Below, piece after piece: positions 10,292-20,041 of a stretch of 64,000 nucleotides of DNA (position 1 is the stretch's first letter; each line of letters opens with the position of its first letter). Under the pieces are notes generated by a model. That model had not been told where the DNA came from, ran no database searches, and saw nothing but the letters and a program-made list of their open reading frames with translations. A program made the position numbers and the translations under genes. Origin of the DNA: MGIIa-L1 sp002502605 (GTDB taxonomy: Archaea; Thermoplasmatota; Poseidoniia; Poseidoniales; Poseidoniaceae); assembly GCA_943788295.1 (NCBI GenBank), contig CALSPS010000002.1, positions 1 to 64,000 of the forward strand, read 5' to 3'.

Positions 10292-11706
10292 TCATTGTTC
10301 AGCAATTTGAATTGCGATTTTCTCCACAATGCCTACGACAAGAGCATTGCCCATCATGAAAGCCCTTTTCGAATCGGAGAGGCCTTTGGTGTGATTATCT
10401 GGCATCATGTTCAGGCGTTCAAGTTCAATGGGATGCAACCTTCTAACCCAAGTAGATGCCTTTAGGCCGAGTTTTTCTCTGCATCGTGATACATCTTCTT
10501 GGTTTTGTTCCGCCAACCAATCTCTTTGTGATTTTGTCATCTTCGTTTCAACAACATGCTTGAAGCGACTAGCTCCTGCTCCGCCTTCACCTGTGATTAT
10601 TGTCCGGCTCGGGCGGTCTAACGCATCAGGGAAAGTGACGGGCCCCTCAGAGTAGAGGTATGTGAATCCGTTTGTGCCTTTGCGTGGTTCCTTTTTTCCA
10701 CCCTTTTGATAAATCCAGCCCTTCTCTCTCAACAAATCATGAGCAGTGAGTAAAAATTCATTCGGAATTTTCCCTGGTGTCAGGAGAATATCTCCAAGCA
10801 TCAAGTGTTCTCCTGGATACATTGGTTTGACCTTTTTTGAGTAAAATTTGCCATCATACATGACTCCCGAGTTTTGGAAAGCCGTCGCCTTTCCTTCTTT
10901 GTTGAATTCCTCGGAAACATCGTGCAGTTCATAATCGTCTTTCTGAAGAATCGGCGTGGTCATATCCGGCTTTGGAAAGAGGGTTTGTTGACCACCTTCA
11001 TTTTCGACCGGAAAAGCTCTTGCAAAAACGCTTTGTGTTGAGACCCATGCCTCTGGGTCATCACATTTCCTCATTGCTTTACTGTGTCCAGATCCTTTTT
11101 TCATTGCTAAAATGAAGACCCTTGTCCTCCGTTGTGGCATTCCATATTCGGATGCAGTTATGACCCTCCATTCCACGTCATACCCAATTTCGTTCAGTGC
11201 AGCGAGCATTACTGCAAAATCTCGACCGCGTTGAGATGTCGGAGATTTGAGCAACCTATCGACGTTTTCTAAAAGAACCAGATTTGGTTTTCGCTCTGAC
11301 ACAATACGATGAATGTCCCACCACAAGACACCCTTTTTTCCAACAATTCCATCAGCCTTGTTCAATGTTTTCGCAACGGAGTAGTCTTGGCATGGGAACC
11401 CGCCAACAAGGAGATCATGCTCTGGGATTGATTGCGCTGACACTGCGTGGATATCTTGGTTAGAATGTACGTCCAATGCCAGCTGGTATCAATGCATAGA
11501 GTGTGCTTCTTGATTGTTGGTACGGGCTTCTAGTTGCCAGCGCTCTCTGTATATCTCCGAAGCATGTTGTGTTTTCGTGCTCGGCTCCCACTGATTGCTC
11601 CATCGGATGTTGTAATACTGCTTCCGTGCCCAATTGTTGATTCGCCTTTTCGAACCCGAGGCGGAACCCTCCAACTCCCTGCAAAGAGTTCTACGACTCG
11701 AATCAT
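10292..11706 (-). pseudogene. DNA (cytosine-5-)-methyltransferase, broken by two +1 shifts and one in-frame stop
   Basis: The intact-looking 3' part (about 394 codons) carries motif IV GGFPCQDYS, motif VI LLENVDRLL, motif VIII EYGMPQRRTRVF, motif IX RRLHPIELERL and motif X RAFMMGNALVVG. The N-terminus lies upstream in other frames. ATG 11706 reads MIRVVELFAG, then GVGGFRLGFEKANQQ after one extra base in the C run at 11677-11679 (G run on the coding strand), then NIRWSNQWEPSTKTQHASEIY after a second extra base near 11610-11616. A TGA at 11489-11491 lies in the final frame. Removing two bases makes the length divisible by three. It would methylate host DNA as the self-marking partner of the neighbouring helicase/PLD genes, as DrmMII does in class 2 DISARM. 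It may be a true pseudogene or a sequencing artefact. Confidence 0.8.
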
Positions 11707-11801
11707 GTTTCAACGATTACCTTCCACAGTCTAAAAGCGTGTCGATCGACGCTCTATCCCGCTCTCCTGAGTGAGTTCAATAACCCTTGACGCGTCTAGG
11801 A

Positions 11802-12773
11802 GTGATACATGGGAACGGTCCTTTCTTGAAATGGGCTGGCGGAAAGCGCCAGCTCATGGAGGACGATTTTTATGCAATCTTCCAACTGCAACATCTGGAT
11901 CATTATGACCTCTATGTCGAACCGTTTCTCGGAGGCGGGCAGCGTTCTCATTGAGGTGCTGAATCGCGGTTTTCCTGGAAGAGTTGTAGCAGGCGATTTC
12001 AACAGAGACATCATTTTGTGTTATCAGATGATTCAGTCCCAAGTCGAGCCCCTCATCCAGGTTCTCAATAGCAGAATATCTCCGAGTGCCATGCCAGAAA
12101 CTCGATCGAGAAGAACGAAAACCCTTCTACTATAATGCTTTGCGCGATGAGTGGAACTGAGGGCGTTGCGTACTGGGAATGAAATGTCCTCTGAGTTCTA
12201 AGATTCGCCGAGCAAGCGCTGACCATTGCGCTCGAATAAAACCTGCTTCAATGGACTGTTTAGGCTCAACTCCAAAGGGCCTGTTCAACGTCCCAATGGG
12301 GGGGACTAAGAAATTGAATATTTTCGTTGCAGGAAAATCTAATGTCGTTCTTTGAATCGTCTCTTTCGCAAATGTGGAATTCGTATTTGCTCGGATTACA
12401 TAGGAGTCTTTGACTTGTATTAATGGACGATGAGCGGGCTCTTCCTCTACCTGGATCCCCCGTACAGGCGTCTGACGGCAACCTCGAGCCTCACGATGTA
12501 CAATGCCGACCCATTCGACGATGCGGAGCAACTTGCGATTAAGGGATGCAATCGAGACTCTTGGCGGAAAAGGGCCATCACTTTCTTCTTGTCGAATTCC
12601 GATCCCGAAAAACATCGACATCAAATGACTCATTCTTCGATGATGCGTATTCTAAACTTCCATCATCGAGCAGAGTTCTCGCCCGGCGCTCGATCAACAG
12701 TGTGGCCTCGGGGCGGGGTGAAATCTACGAACTACTGATCCGAACGCCTCATCAAACTTTCGGGAAGAGGTGA
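11802..12773 (+). pseudogene. Dam-type adenine-N6 DNA methyltransferase (D12 class), multiply frameshifted
   Basis: Family motifs appear in order but in changing frames: GPFLKWAGGKRQL at about 11814-11855, YVEPFLGGG at about 11915, then SVLIEVLNRGFPGRVVAGDF, KLDREERKPFYYNALRDEWN near 12100-12170, CFNGLFRLNSKG then LFNVPMG near 12250-12300, catalytic LYLDPPY at about 12445, NADPFDDAEQ, and the C-terminal FFDDAYSKL...VLARRSINSVASGRGEIYELLI ending at 12773. Order and spacing match Dam/MboIIA-type enzymes that methylate adenine in short sites. The possible start is GTG 11802. Most shifts I can place are single extra bases, for example GGGC where GGC is expected after the FLGGG motif and in the SKGLFNV segment. 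It cannot yield a full protein as written. Confidence 0.75.
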
Positions 12774-13148
12774 TTGCTCTGAGTGATAGACGGCCAAAAT
12801 AGTAAGTACTGAGTGCTCTTTCGTTAAAAATCGAAGGTTCATCAGCAATCTGAAAAAATACATGGAGAATGGCGTCCAGGAGGAGCCCGTTTTGATAGGT
12901 GTCGAGGCCTCACGGTACGAAGTACAAGTCAAGTTTCATCTTCTCTCACGAGTCGAAAGAACTACGCCGTTGTCTGTAAATTTCAGTTCTCCCAAGGTTC
13001 TGTGGACTTTAAGATCCCGTACGAAGTCATTTCTTTAGCGCATTGCATCGACCTCTTCACCTCAAGATCTCCACGGTGGGTTCTTAGTATCTGGCTGGGA
13101 CACGGGTACAGCAAAGGTATGAGGCAGTTCATTCTTAGTGAGCCCTGA
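12770..13148 (+). pseudogene. Possible frameshifted ORF downstream of the dam-like gene (candidate restriction-partner remnant)
   Basis: Two protein-like stretches follow the dam-like gene on the same strand: one at about 12793-12970 (FVKNRRFISNLKKYMENG, VEASRYEVQVKFHLLSRV) and one in another frame up to TGA 13148 (FQFSQGSVDFKIPYEVISLA, WVLSIWLGHGYSKGMRQFIL). A GTG at 12770 overlaps the end of the methyltransferase. I do not recognise the family. A restriction enzyme partnering the Dam-type methylase is a guess from position only. The rest of this non-genic stretch, 13149-13328, shows no gene that I can see. Confidence 0.3.
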
Positions 13149-13328
13149 GCGAGTGGATTGTCGTTCCCCCAATCACTTGTCTATCATCGACCTATGATGA
13201 TTTTGTCAAGCGAATCCGAGCCCGTGATTTGTAATCACAGTATCTTGAACTTTGTGAGTTTATATTTCTCAGTATACTCTTTGGAACCCAAGGGGTAGAA
13301 TTTAGGATAGGTTTGAAAGTAATTTTCA

Positions 13329-16300
13329 TTACATGTTCCGTCGGTATTGCCCACCGACATTGAACAGCGCATCGGTGATTTGACCCAAACTTGCCACCTT
13401 GACCGTCTCCATCAATTCCTCAAACACGTTGCCACCAAGCCGTGCAACTTCTTGCAACTGCTTGAGCGCAGCCTCGGTTGCCTCAGCCTCTGAAGTCTGT
13501 CGGTCAGTCACACGGGCCAAGCAGTTCTCCTTTTCTTCAGGCGTTGCTCGAGCCAATTCCATTTCGAAATCATCAGCTGCGGATTCATCGAACACCTGAG
13601 CGTTCGGGTTTTGGAAGGTGTTGACACCAATGATTGGCAGCGTACCATCGTGCTTGAGGTGCTCGTAATACATCGATTCATCCTGAATCTTGCCACGCTG
13701 GTACATGGTTTCCATAGCGCCAAGCACGCCACCTCGCCGGCTGATCGCTTCGAATTCCTCAAGCACTGCAGCCTCGACCAAATCAGTCAGTTCATCGACA
13801 ATGAACGAGCCCTGCATTGGGTTCTCAGTTTTCGTCCAGCCGCTTTCCTTGTTGACAATGAGTTGGATGGCCAGTGCACGGCGTACACTTTCCTCAGTTG
13901 GGGTGGTGATCGCTTCATCGTACGCGTTGGTGTGGAGGGAGTTGGCGTTGTCTTGGATCGCAAGCAAGGCCTGGAGGGTGGTGCGAATGTCGTTGAAGTC
14001 AATCTCTTGGGCGTGCAAGGACCGTCCACTGGTTTGAATGTGGTACTTCAATTTCTGAGACCGCTCATCAGCCCCGTACATGTCGCGCATGGTGACCGCC
14101 CAAATGCGTCGGGCGACTCGACCAATCACCGTGTATTCAGGGTCAAGGCCGTTGGAGAAGAAGAACGACAAGTTCGGTGCGAACTTGTTGATGTCCATGC
14201 CTCGGCTTCGGTAGTATTCCACGTAGGTGAATCCGTTGGCCAAAGTCAGCGCCAACTGTGTGATTGGGTTGGCGCCAGCCTCAGCGATGTGGTAGCCTGA
14301 AATGGAGACTGAGTAGTGGTTGCGCACGCCGTGGTCGATGTAGTACTGCTGCACGTCACCCATCAGCTTGAGCGCAAACGGTGTTGAGAAAATACAGGTG
14401 TTTTGCGCCTGGTCTTCCTTGAGAATGTCCGCTTGAACCGTACCACGAACGGTTTGCAAAGTCCGTGCTTTGATCTCAGCATAGGTTTCAGCATCCACGA
14501 GTTCGTCGCCACGTCGTCCAACAGTCGAAAGGCCGAATCCGTTGTGCCCTTCTGGCAAATCACCGGTGTATGCACTGTCGAGCAAGGTGAGTGGCTGGCC
14601 TTGTTCTGCTAGATGCGCTTCGACCTGTTGATCGATGGCTGCGTTGAGGAAGAAGGCCAAGATGATCGGTGCAGGTCCGTTGATGGTCATGCTGACTGAA
14701 GTGTTTGGATTGCACAGATCGAATCCAGAATAAAGCCGCTTGGCATCATCCGTGGTGGCGATGCTGACGCCAGAGTTGCCAACCTTGCCCCAAATGTCAG
14801 GGCGTCGGGCAGGGTCACGCCCGTACAAGGTGACCGAATCGAAAGCGGTCGAGAGTCGGACGTAGTCTTGGCCTTGGCTCAAGTAGTGGAAACGGCGGTT
14901 TGTGCGCTCTGGTTCGCCTTCACCAGCAAACATGCGAGCTGAGAGTTCGTCGGTTCGCTTGAAGGGAAACACGCCTGCGGTGTAGGGGAAATGACCCGGT
15001 GCGTTTTCCTTGGTCACGAAATTGAACAGTTCTCCATCATCAGCGAAGGTTGGCAAAGCCACACGTGGTATGGCGGAATGAGCCAAGGATTCAGTTGTCG
15101 TTTGCACGGTGAACGGCTTGCCTCGCACATGGTAGGTGAATTCTCCAGTGGCGTACTGCTTGGCCAAGTCCCGGAAGGCATCGAGGCGGTTGCGTGCGTC
15201 TTCGACGGTCTCAAGGATTTCGTCGATTTGAGCGTTCAAATCCTCTGCGACCTTGCTTGCACCGCGCTCTTGAGCGTGTGAAGCAGCGGTTTCGAGGTGC
15301 TGACACAGGCGCAATTGCTCGGCCACTGCCTCGTTATCGGCGTGGTAGGTGCGAACGGTTGCAGCGATTTCAGAAAGATAGGAAATTCGCTCAGGAGGAA
15401 TGACGCCCTTACGCGCACCCATTTCGTCAATGGGTTCAGAGGCCTCAAAGCCAACCATTGCGGCCAACTTGACCCACAATCGATCGACGCCACCATCGGC
15501 AAACTGGCTGGCGATGGTTGCCACGACTGGAAGTTCTTCATCAGCCACATCGAATTTGTTTCGGTTGCGTCGAACCTGCTTACGAATGGCCCGCAGTGCA
15601 TCTTCACTGCCGCGCTTCTCATACTTGTTGAGGATGACCAAATCAGCCACATCGAGCATCTCAATCTTCTCAAGTTGCGTGTGAGCGCCGAATTCAGCGG
15701 TCATCACGTAGAGCGAACGGTCGGCCACAGAAGTGATGGCGTCGCTGCCTTGACCGATGCCGCTTGTTTCACAGAAAATCATGTCAAATCCAACGGCCTT
15801 TGCCACTTCGATAGCACGGTCGAGGTTGGCACTGATTTCAGAACCAGAGCCACGGCTGGCTAGACTGCGCATGTAGAGGTCGTTGTTTGAGAGTGAATTC
15901 ATACGGATTCTGTCACCGAGCAATGCACCACCGGTTCGCTTTCGAGTTGGATCAACACACAGCAAGCAGACCTTCTTACCGGGATTGTCGCGTTGGATGC
16001 GCAGCATCAATTCATCAAGCAAACTTGATTTTCCAGCACCACCGGTTCCGGTGAACCCAATCACTGGGACCTCTTTGTCTGATGAACGGCAGGTTTCCAC
16101 CGCCGCTTTGAATTGTTCATCATCAGCCGATTCAGACAGCGTGAGCAAAAGCCCGACCTTTGCCATGTCTTCGGGCGTGACCGGTCCATCAAGGCTCTTC
16201 ATTCGCTCTTGGCTGATCAAATCAACTTCAGCAGCTTGACCCATCAAGTGATGAATCATGCCCATGAGGCCCATGCTTCGTCCATCATCGGGTGAGTAAA

Positions 16301-16667
16301 TCTTCGAGATACCAGCCTGGTGAAGGGTGCGGATTTCAGGCGGCGTGATGGTGCCTCCACCGCCACCAAAGATGCGTACATGCTCGCAGCCAGCCTCATC
16401 CAGCAGTTCACGGATGTAGGAGAAGTACTCGACGTGGCCGCCTTGGTAGGAAGTGAGGGCAACGGCGTGGGCGTCCTCTTGAACAGCGCAATCGACCACG
16501 GCCTTCGCAGACTGATCGTGGCCAAGGTGAATCACTTCAGCACCAGAGGATTGAATCAAGCGACGCATGACGTTGATGGCGGCGTCGTGGCCGTCAAACA
16601 GCGAGGCTGCGGTGATGACACGGACTGGACCAGCCGTGGTCTCGAACACCGGTTCTTCGTCCGCCAT
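13329..16667 (-). CDS. icmF: Fused isobutyryl-CoA mutase (B12 domain, G-protein chaperone, mutase)
   Basis: 1112 aa from ATG 16667; GTG 16682 would add five residues. Domain order is that of IcmF. The N-terminal cobalamin-binding domain has SLFDGHDAAINVMRR and SSYQGGHVEYF-like motifs (here TSYQGGHVEYF). The MeaI-type GTPase has Walker A GFTGTGGAGKSS near residue 210, and the C-terminal half is the adenosylcobalamin mutase domain (RTNRRFHYLSQGQ, NTSVSMTINGPAP). The enzyme interconverts isobutyryl-CoA and n-butyryl-CoA or related branched acyl-CoAs by a B12 radical mechanism, and its GTPase domain guards cofactor loading. The mutase segment FPYTAGVFPFKR is IcmF-like and lacks the RQYAGF motif of methylmalonyl-CoA mutase, so a branched or butyryl substrate is likelier. 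It lies downstream of a surface-protein gene on the same strand. Confidence 0.9.
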   Translation of the reverse strand: MADEEPVFETTAGPVRVITAASLFDGHDAAINVMRRLIQSSGAEVIHLGHDQSAKAVVDCAVQEDAHAVALTSYQGGHVEYFSYIRELLDEAGCEHVRIFGGGGGTITPPEIRTLHQAGISKIYSPDDGRSMGLMGMIHHLMGQAAEVDLISQERMKSLDGPVTPEDMAKVGLLLTLSESADDEQFKAAVETCRSSDKEVPVIGFTGTGGAGKSSLLDELMLRIQRDNPGKKVCLLCVDPTRKRTGGALLGDRIRMNSLSNNDLYMRSLASRGSGSEISANLDRAIEVAKAVGFDMIFCETSGIGQGSDAITSVADRSLYVMTAEFGAHTQLEKIEMLDVADLVILNKYEKRGSEDALRAIRKQVRRNRNKFDVADEELPVVATIASQFADGGVDRLWVKLAAMVGFEASEPIDEMGARKGVIPPERISYLSEIAATVRTYHADNEAVAEQLRLCQHLETAASHAQERGASKVAEDLNAQIDEILETVEDARNRLDAFRDLAKQYATGEFTYHVRGKPFTVQTTTESLAHSAIPRVALPTFADDGELFNFVTKENAPGHFPYTAGVFPFKRTDELSARMFAGEGEPERTNRRFHYLSQGQDYVRLSTAFDSVTLYGRDPARRPDIWGKVGNSGVSIATTDDAKRLYSGFDLCNPNTSVSMTINGPAPIILAFFLNAAIDQQVEAHLAEQGQPLTLLDSAYTGDLPEGHNGFGLSTVGRRGDELVDAETYAEIKARTLQTVRGTVQADILKEDQAQNTCIFSTPFALKLMGDVQQYYIDHGVRNHYSVSISGYHIAEAGANPITQLALTLANGFTYVEYYRSRGMDINKFAPNLSFFFSNGLDPEYTVIGRVARRIWAVTMRDMYGADERSQKLKYHIQTSGRSLHAQEIDFNDIRTTLQALLAIQDNANSLHTNAYDEAITTPTEESVRRALAIQLIVNKESGWTKTENPMQGSFIVDELTDLVEAAVLEEFEAISRRGGVLGAMETMYQRGKIQDESMYYEHLKHDGTLPIIGVNTFQNPNAQVFDESAADDFEMELARATPEEKENCLARVTDRQTSEAEATEAALKQLQEVARLGGNVFEELMETVKVASLGQITDALFNVGGQYRRNM

Positions 16668-16721
16668 GATGCTTCCACGCACCTTTGGTTCATCAATTCA
16701 AGGGTGAGCGGTTGCGCTTCT

Positions 16722-19700
16722 TCACCAGCCTTGTTGTTGTTCGTAGGCGATGTCGCTTGGAACGCCCGACACCGCAGCAGTTTGTTGAACGCGTACGTTC
16801 TCTTGGTGGATGGCTTGTTCGAGGACGTCATCCAACTCGGTGCGCAGTCGTTCCAAACGAATGGCTTGGTGAGGTCCAAGCATGCGCATCATCACTGCAC
16901 GTTCGTATGCAGAAGCAATTTCCTCAAGGTCGGCTCGCTTTGTTGCTTCCTTGAGCGAAGTTTCGAAGCGGCGGGCTCGACTGCCTCGGGTCACGAGGCC
17001 AACGCCAATCCACAGCGAGAGGGGAACGCCGACGAAGACGCCGATGAGATCCCAAGCGCCAAGTCCAATTTGGGTGCCGGGGACCACCAATTCATAGGTG
17101 TCAACGGGCTTGGAACTTGCATCCAATGGGTCGGTTCCTGCGTTTCGTTCAGCATCATCGAGGTACCCGTCGTTGTCATCGTCTGGGTCTGCCTCATCAC
17201 CGATGTTGTCACCATCGGTGTCCCGCTGTTCGGTTGCATCGTTGGGAAAAGCGTCGTCTTCATCAGGCGTCAAGTCACCGTCTAAGTCGCCAGGTGAGGC
17301 GAAATCGGGTCGTACATCGATGCTGTCGTTGTATCCGTCGTTATCGCGGTCAAACAGGAATGGATCGGGGTTGAATCCTGAGAGGTTGTCACCATACCCA
17401 TCACCGTCTTCATCAACGCATTGAGTGGCATCGTTCGGGAACATGTCGGGGTTTCGTCCAACAGGGTTGTCGCCACAGCCGTCGTTGTCGCTGTCGTACC
17501 ATTGGCTTGGTTCTGCCAAGAAAGCATCATAGTTGACGCCAAATGGATTGTCCCCGTATCCATCGCCATCAATATCGTACCATTGTGTGGCTTCATTTGG
17601 GAATTTGTCAGCGTTTGAGCCAAAGGAGTTGTCTCCGAATCCGTCACCATCCGAATCCATGTTTTGAGACGGATCGTAAGGGAAGGCATCCACGCTGTCT
17701 TCGTAGCCATCGTTGTCGGTGTCCAACCACCTGAGGCCATCTTGCGGGAAACCATCTCCAGCATCAGACCAGCCGTCGCCGTCGCTGTCAATGCATCCGA
17801 ACCTGTCCTCGGTTGAAGTGCCGGGTGTTGTGATGCACGCATCGCCACGCGTTCCTCCAAGGTTGTCGCCATAGCCATCAGCATCCAAGTCGGAGGATTG
17901 GGTTGGGTCGAATGGGAATTCATCATAGTCAAGGCCAACCGGGTTGTCGCCGTAGCCATCACCGTCCAAATCCCCCCATTGTGTCACCTCGTCCGGTAGA
18001 TCATCGACCAAATCAGCGTAACCATCACCGTCTGTGTCGGGGCATCCTAGCAGACCTTCTGTGCTGTTGCCGTTGACAAGTGGGCAATTGTCACCACCGA
18101 TTCCGGATGGATTGTCTCCATAGCCATCAGCGTCGCTGTCGGCCCATTGGCTTGGGTCGCTTGGGTATGCATCACCTACGTTGCTGAATCCATCAAAGTC
18201 ATTGTCGGGGCAGCCAAAAGTGTCTCGATTTGAAGTCCCTGACACGGCAGGGCAGTCATCAGCAAAATTTCCATTTGATTCGTCGCCAAATCCATCGCCA
18301 TCTTCGTCCGCCCATTGGGTCGAATCGTGAGGGAATGCATCAGAATCATCCGCCCAAGCATCACCGTCAATGTCGCCGCAACCTTGCCTTCCTGAGGTGG
18401 AAGTGCCGGGTGTGTAAGGGCAATCATCGCTGGTGGAGAAGCCTCCATTATCGCCAAATCCGTCTGCGTCAATATCGCTCCATTGATTTCCGTCGGTGGG
18501 GAATGCGTCGCGTGTGCTGCCGTATCCATCACCATCGAAATCATCTGAAAAGATCGAGAGCGTTTGCAAGGCTCCGTCGTACTGCAAAAGGGCGAAGTTG
18601 CCAGAATTGGTAGCGATGGCTTGTGGGCATCCCGCGTTGACGTTGTGCGTTGTCACGTTGCTTACCGTTGAATCGTGCCAGGCAAGGATGCTGATCTGTT
18701 CATTTTGACCACCTGAGACGAGAGCTTCTACATCACCGTACAGTGTTCCAGTGTGGCACACAGCAGCAAATCCGAGGTCAGGCGTGCTCGTGCTTGCCAT
18801 CGACAAGATTGAACGAGTGGACTTCACAGCAAATGCTGAGGAGAAATCAGTGTTCCCAAGCACAATCATGTTGGCGTTGAGGCCTTGGAAAGCGGTTGTT
18901 GTTGTTGCACCGCTGGAGGCGTTGAAGGAAACAAAATCACACTCGGTGTTCCCACCGGTGTTCCATCCCTCGACAAACAGGGCGGATTGGTGGCCAAAGA
19001 CACTGAGTTTGGCATCAGCCAAGACACCGATTGAACAATCCCTGATGCCCGACCATTGAGCATCAAAAGTGTCTGTTCCTGTGGCAATGTTACGAGCACC
19101 GAATGCATGTGCAGCACTCACTTCCATTGAACCACTCGACCAAGAGGCTGTTGTGCCAAGAAGGGACAATGCTCCCTCTGCGGAGTTGTGATCTCGATCC
19201 CCGCAATGCGAATTCGCAGCGCTGTAAAGGGTGGTTGGACTTGCGTACAAGGCTTGGTGGCAATCTGGATTCGGACCGATAATTTCGTTGAGTGCACCGT
19301 TTTCCCCACCGTATTCAAGCAGGTTTGAAGAGAGAAGCCATTCAACTGTCGATTCAACGGATGTGGTGTTGGTCTGAAGATTCCACTGCATTGTAATCAT
19401 TCGTTGTCGATCGTTGGCTAAGGTGCAATCCAGGCCAGCCAAACCGATGAGACCGCTGCCTGTAGGACAACTCAATGTGAAGTAAGCGTCGTCTTGATTG
19501 GAGGTGAGTGCGTGAATCCTTAGTTCACTACCTGAACTTGGAGCAAGCTCGATTGTGTGTTCAATCGCTCCATTCTCGTTGACAGATTCGAGCACGACAC
19601 CGGTTGAGGTGTGGGCGATGAGCACCATGCCTCCGTCGTGAACCGCTTGCATCACAGGTTGGGCAACGAGTGTGGTGTCCGAGAGGATTGACCCATCATG

Positions 19701-19988
19701 GTCGAGTATGATCAATTTCCCGCCAGGTGCCTCATTTGACCAATTGTGGTTGCCGACCGAGCCTGTTCCATCATGGGTCACAGTGACTGCATAAGCGCTT
19801 CCGATTGGTGAGATATCGACTGCTACGGCTCCATTTTCGATGGGGACATTTACATCCCAAACCCATGAGGATTGGGAGGCCACATTCGAAGGGCTGAGTT
19901 CCCCTAATTCACTTTGTTCAGCCAATGGTAAAGTTGCTTGCAGAATCAAAATGACTGAAACGAAGGTTGCTATTCGGGCTGCATTCAT
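16722..19988 (-). CDS. Secreted, membrane-anchored thrombospondin type 3 repeat protein
   Basis: 1088 aa. A short N-terminal signal peptide (IATFVSVILILQATLPLAEQ) precedes a region of about 460 residues resembling a beta-propeller or beta-sandwich sensor region. Residues about 480-945 then hold many calcium-binding repeats of the type DxDxDGxxD (for example DSDGDGFGDN, DTDGDGYADLVDD), which define TSP3 repeats. A single transmembrane segment near 1000 (LIGVFVGVPLSLWIGVGLV) is followed by a basic cytoplasmic tail ending in a glutamine-rich stretch. The protein should be displayed on the cell surface and stiffened by calcium, with a possible adhesive or binding role. Giant TSP3 proteins of this kind are common in marine Group II archaea. 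The exact ligand is unknown. Confidence 0.85.
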   Translation of the reverse strand: MNAARIATFVSVILILQATLPLAEQSELGELSPSNVASQSSWVWDVNVPIENGAVAVDISPIGSAYAVTVTHDGTGSVGNHNWSNEAPGGKLIILDHDGSILSDTTLVAQPVMQAVHDGGMVLIAHTSTGVVLESVNENGAIEHTIELAPSSGSELRIHALTSNQDDAYFTLSCPTGSGLIGLAGLDCTLANDRQRMITMQWNLQTNTTSVESTVEWLLSSNLLEYGGENGALNEIIGPNPDCHQALYASPTTLYSAANSHCGDRDHNSAEGALSLLGTTASWSSGSMEVSAAHAFGARNIATGTDTFDAQWSGIRDCSIGVLADAKLSVFGHQSALFVEGWNTGGNTECDFVSFNASSGATTTTAFQGLNANMIVLGNTDFSSAFAVKSTRSILSMASTSTPDLGFAAVCHTGTLYGDVEALVSGGQNEQISILAWHDSTVSNVTTHNVNAGCPQAIATNSGNFALLQYDGALQTLSIFSDDFDGDGYGSTRDAFPTDGNQWSDIDADGFGDNGGFSTSDDCPYTPGTSTSGRQGCGDIDGDAWADDSDAFPHDSTQWADEDGDGFGDESNGNFADDCPAVSGTSNRDTFGCPDNDFDGFSNVGDAYPSDPSQWADSDADGYGDNPSGIGGDNCPLVNGNSTEGLLGCPDTDGDGYADLVDDLPDEVTQWGDLDGDGYGDNPVGLDYDEFPFDPTQSSDLDADGYGDNLGGTRGDACITTPGTSTEDRFGCIDSDGDGWSDAGDGFPQDGLRWLDTDNDGYEDSVDAFPYDPSQNMDSDGDGFGDNSFGSNADKFPNEATQWYDIDGDGYGDNPFGVNYDAFLAEPSQWYDSDNDGCGDNPVGRNPDMFPNDATQCVDEDGDGYGDNLSGFNPDPFLFDRDNDGYNDSIDVRPDFASPGDLDGDLTPDEDDAFPNDATEQRDTDGDNIGDEADPDDDNDGYLDDAERNAGTDPLDASSKPVDTYELVVPGTQIGLGAWDLIGVFVGVPLSLWIGVGLVTRGSRARRFETSLKEATKRADLEEIASAYERAVMMRMLGPHQAIRLERLRTELDDVLEQAIHQENVRVQQTAAVSGVPSDIAYEQQQGW

Positions 19989-20041
19989 ACTCTATAATAC
20001 GGACAAAGAGTGTTTCAATGTTTGCTTGTGAGCAAAATGAC

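Noticed and set aside
12130..12633. Minus-strand ORF of 167 codons opposite the dam remnant
   Set aside because: The plus strand here carries ordered Dam motifs, and the minus-strand translation has no recognisable domain.
13221..13240. tRNA-Thr-like anticodon arm (CGTGATTTGTAATCACA)
   Set aside because: The stem-loop resembles a TGT anticodon arm, but there is no D arm, T arm (GGTTCGA) or acceptor pairing around it, so I do not call a tRNA or an attachment site.
16320..17285. Long plus-strand ORF opposite icmF and the TSP3 gene
   Set aside because: Low-complexity translation antisense to two strong coding regions; a shadow frame.
17150..18540. Repeated GAT/GGT-rich DNA that looks like a tandem repeat
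   Set aside because: It is the codon-level echo of DxDxDG calcium repeats in the TSP3 protein, not an independent DNA repeat.
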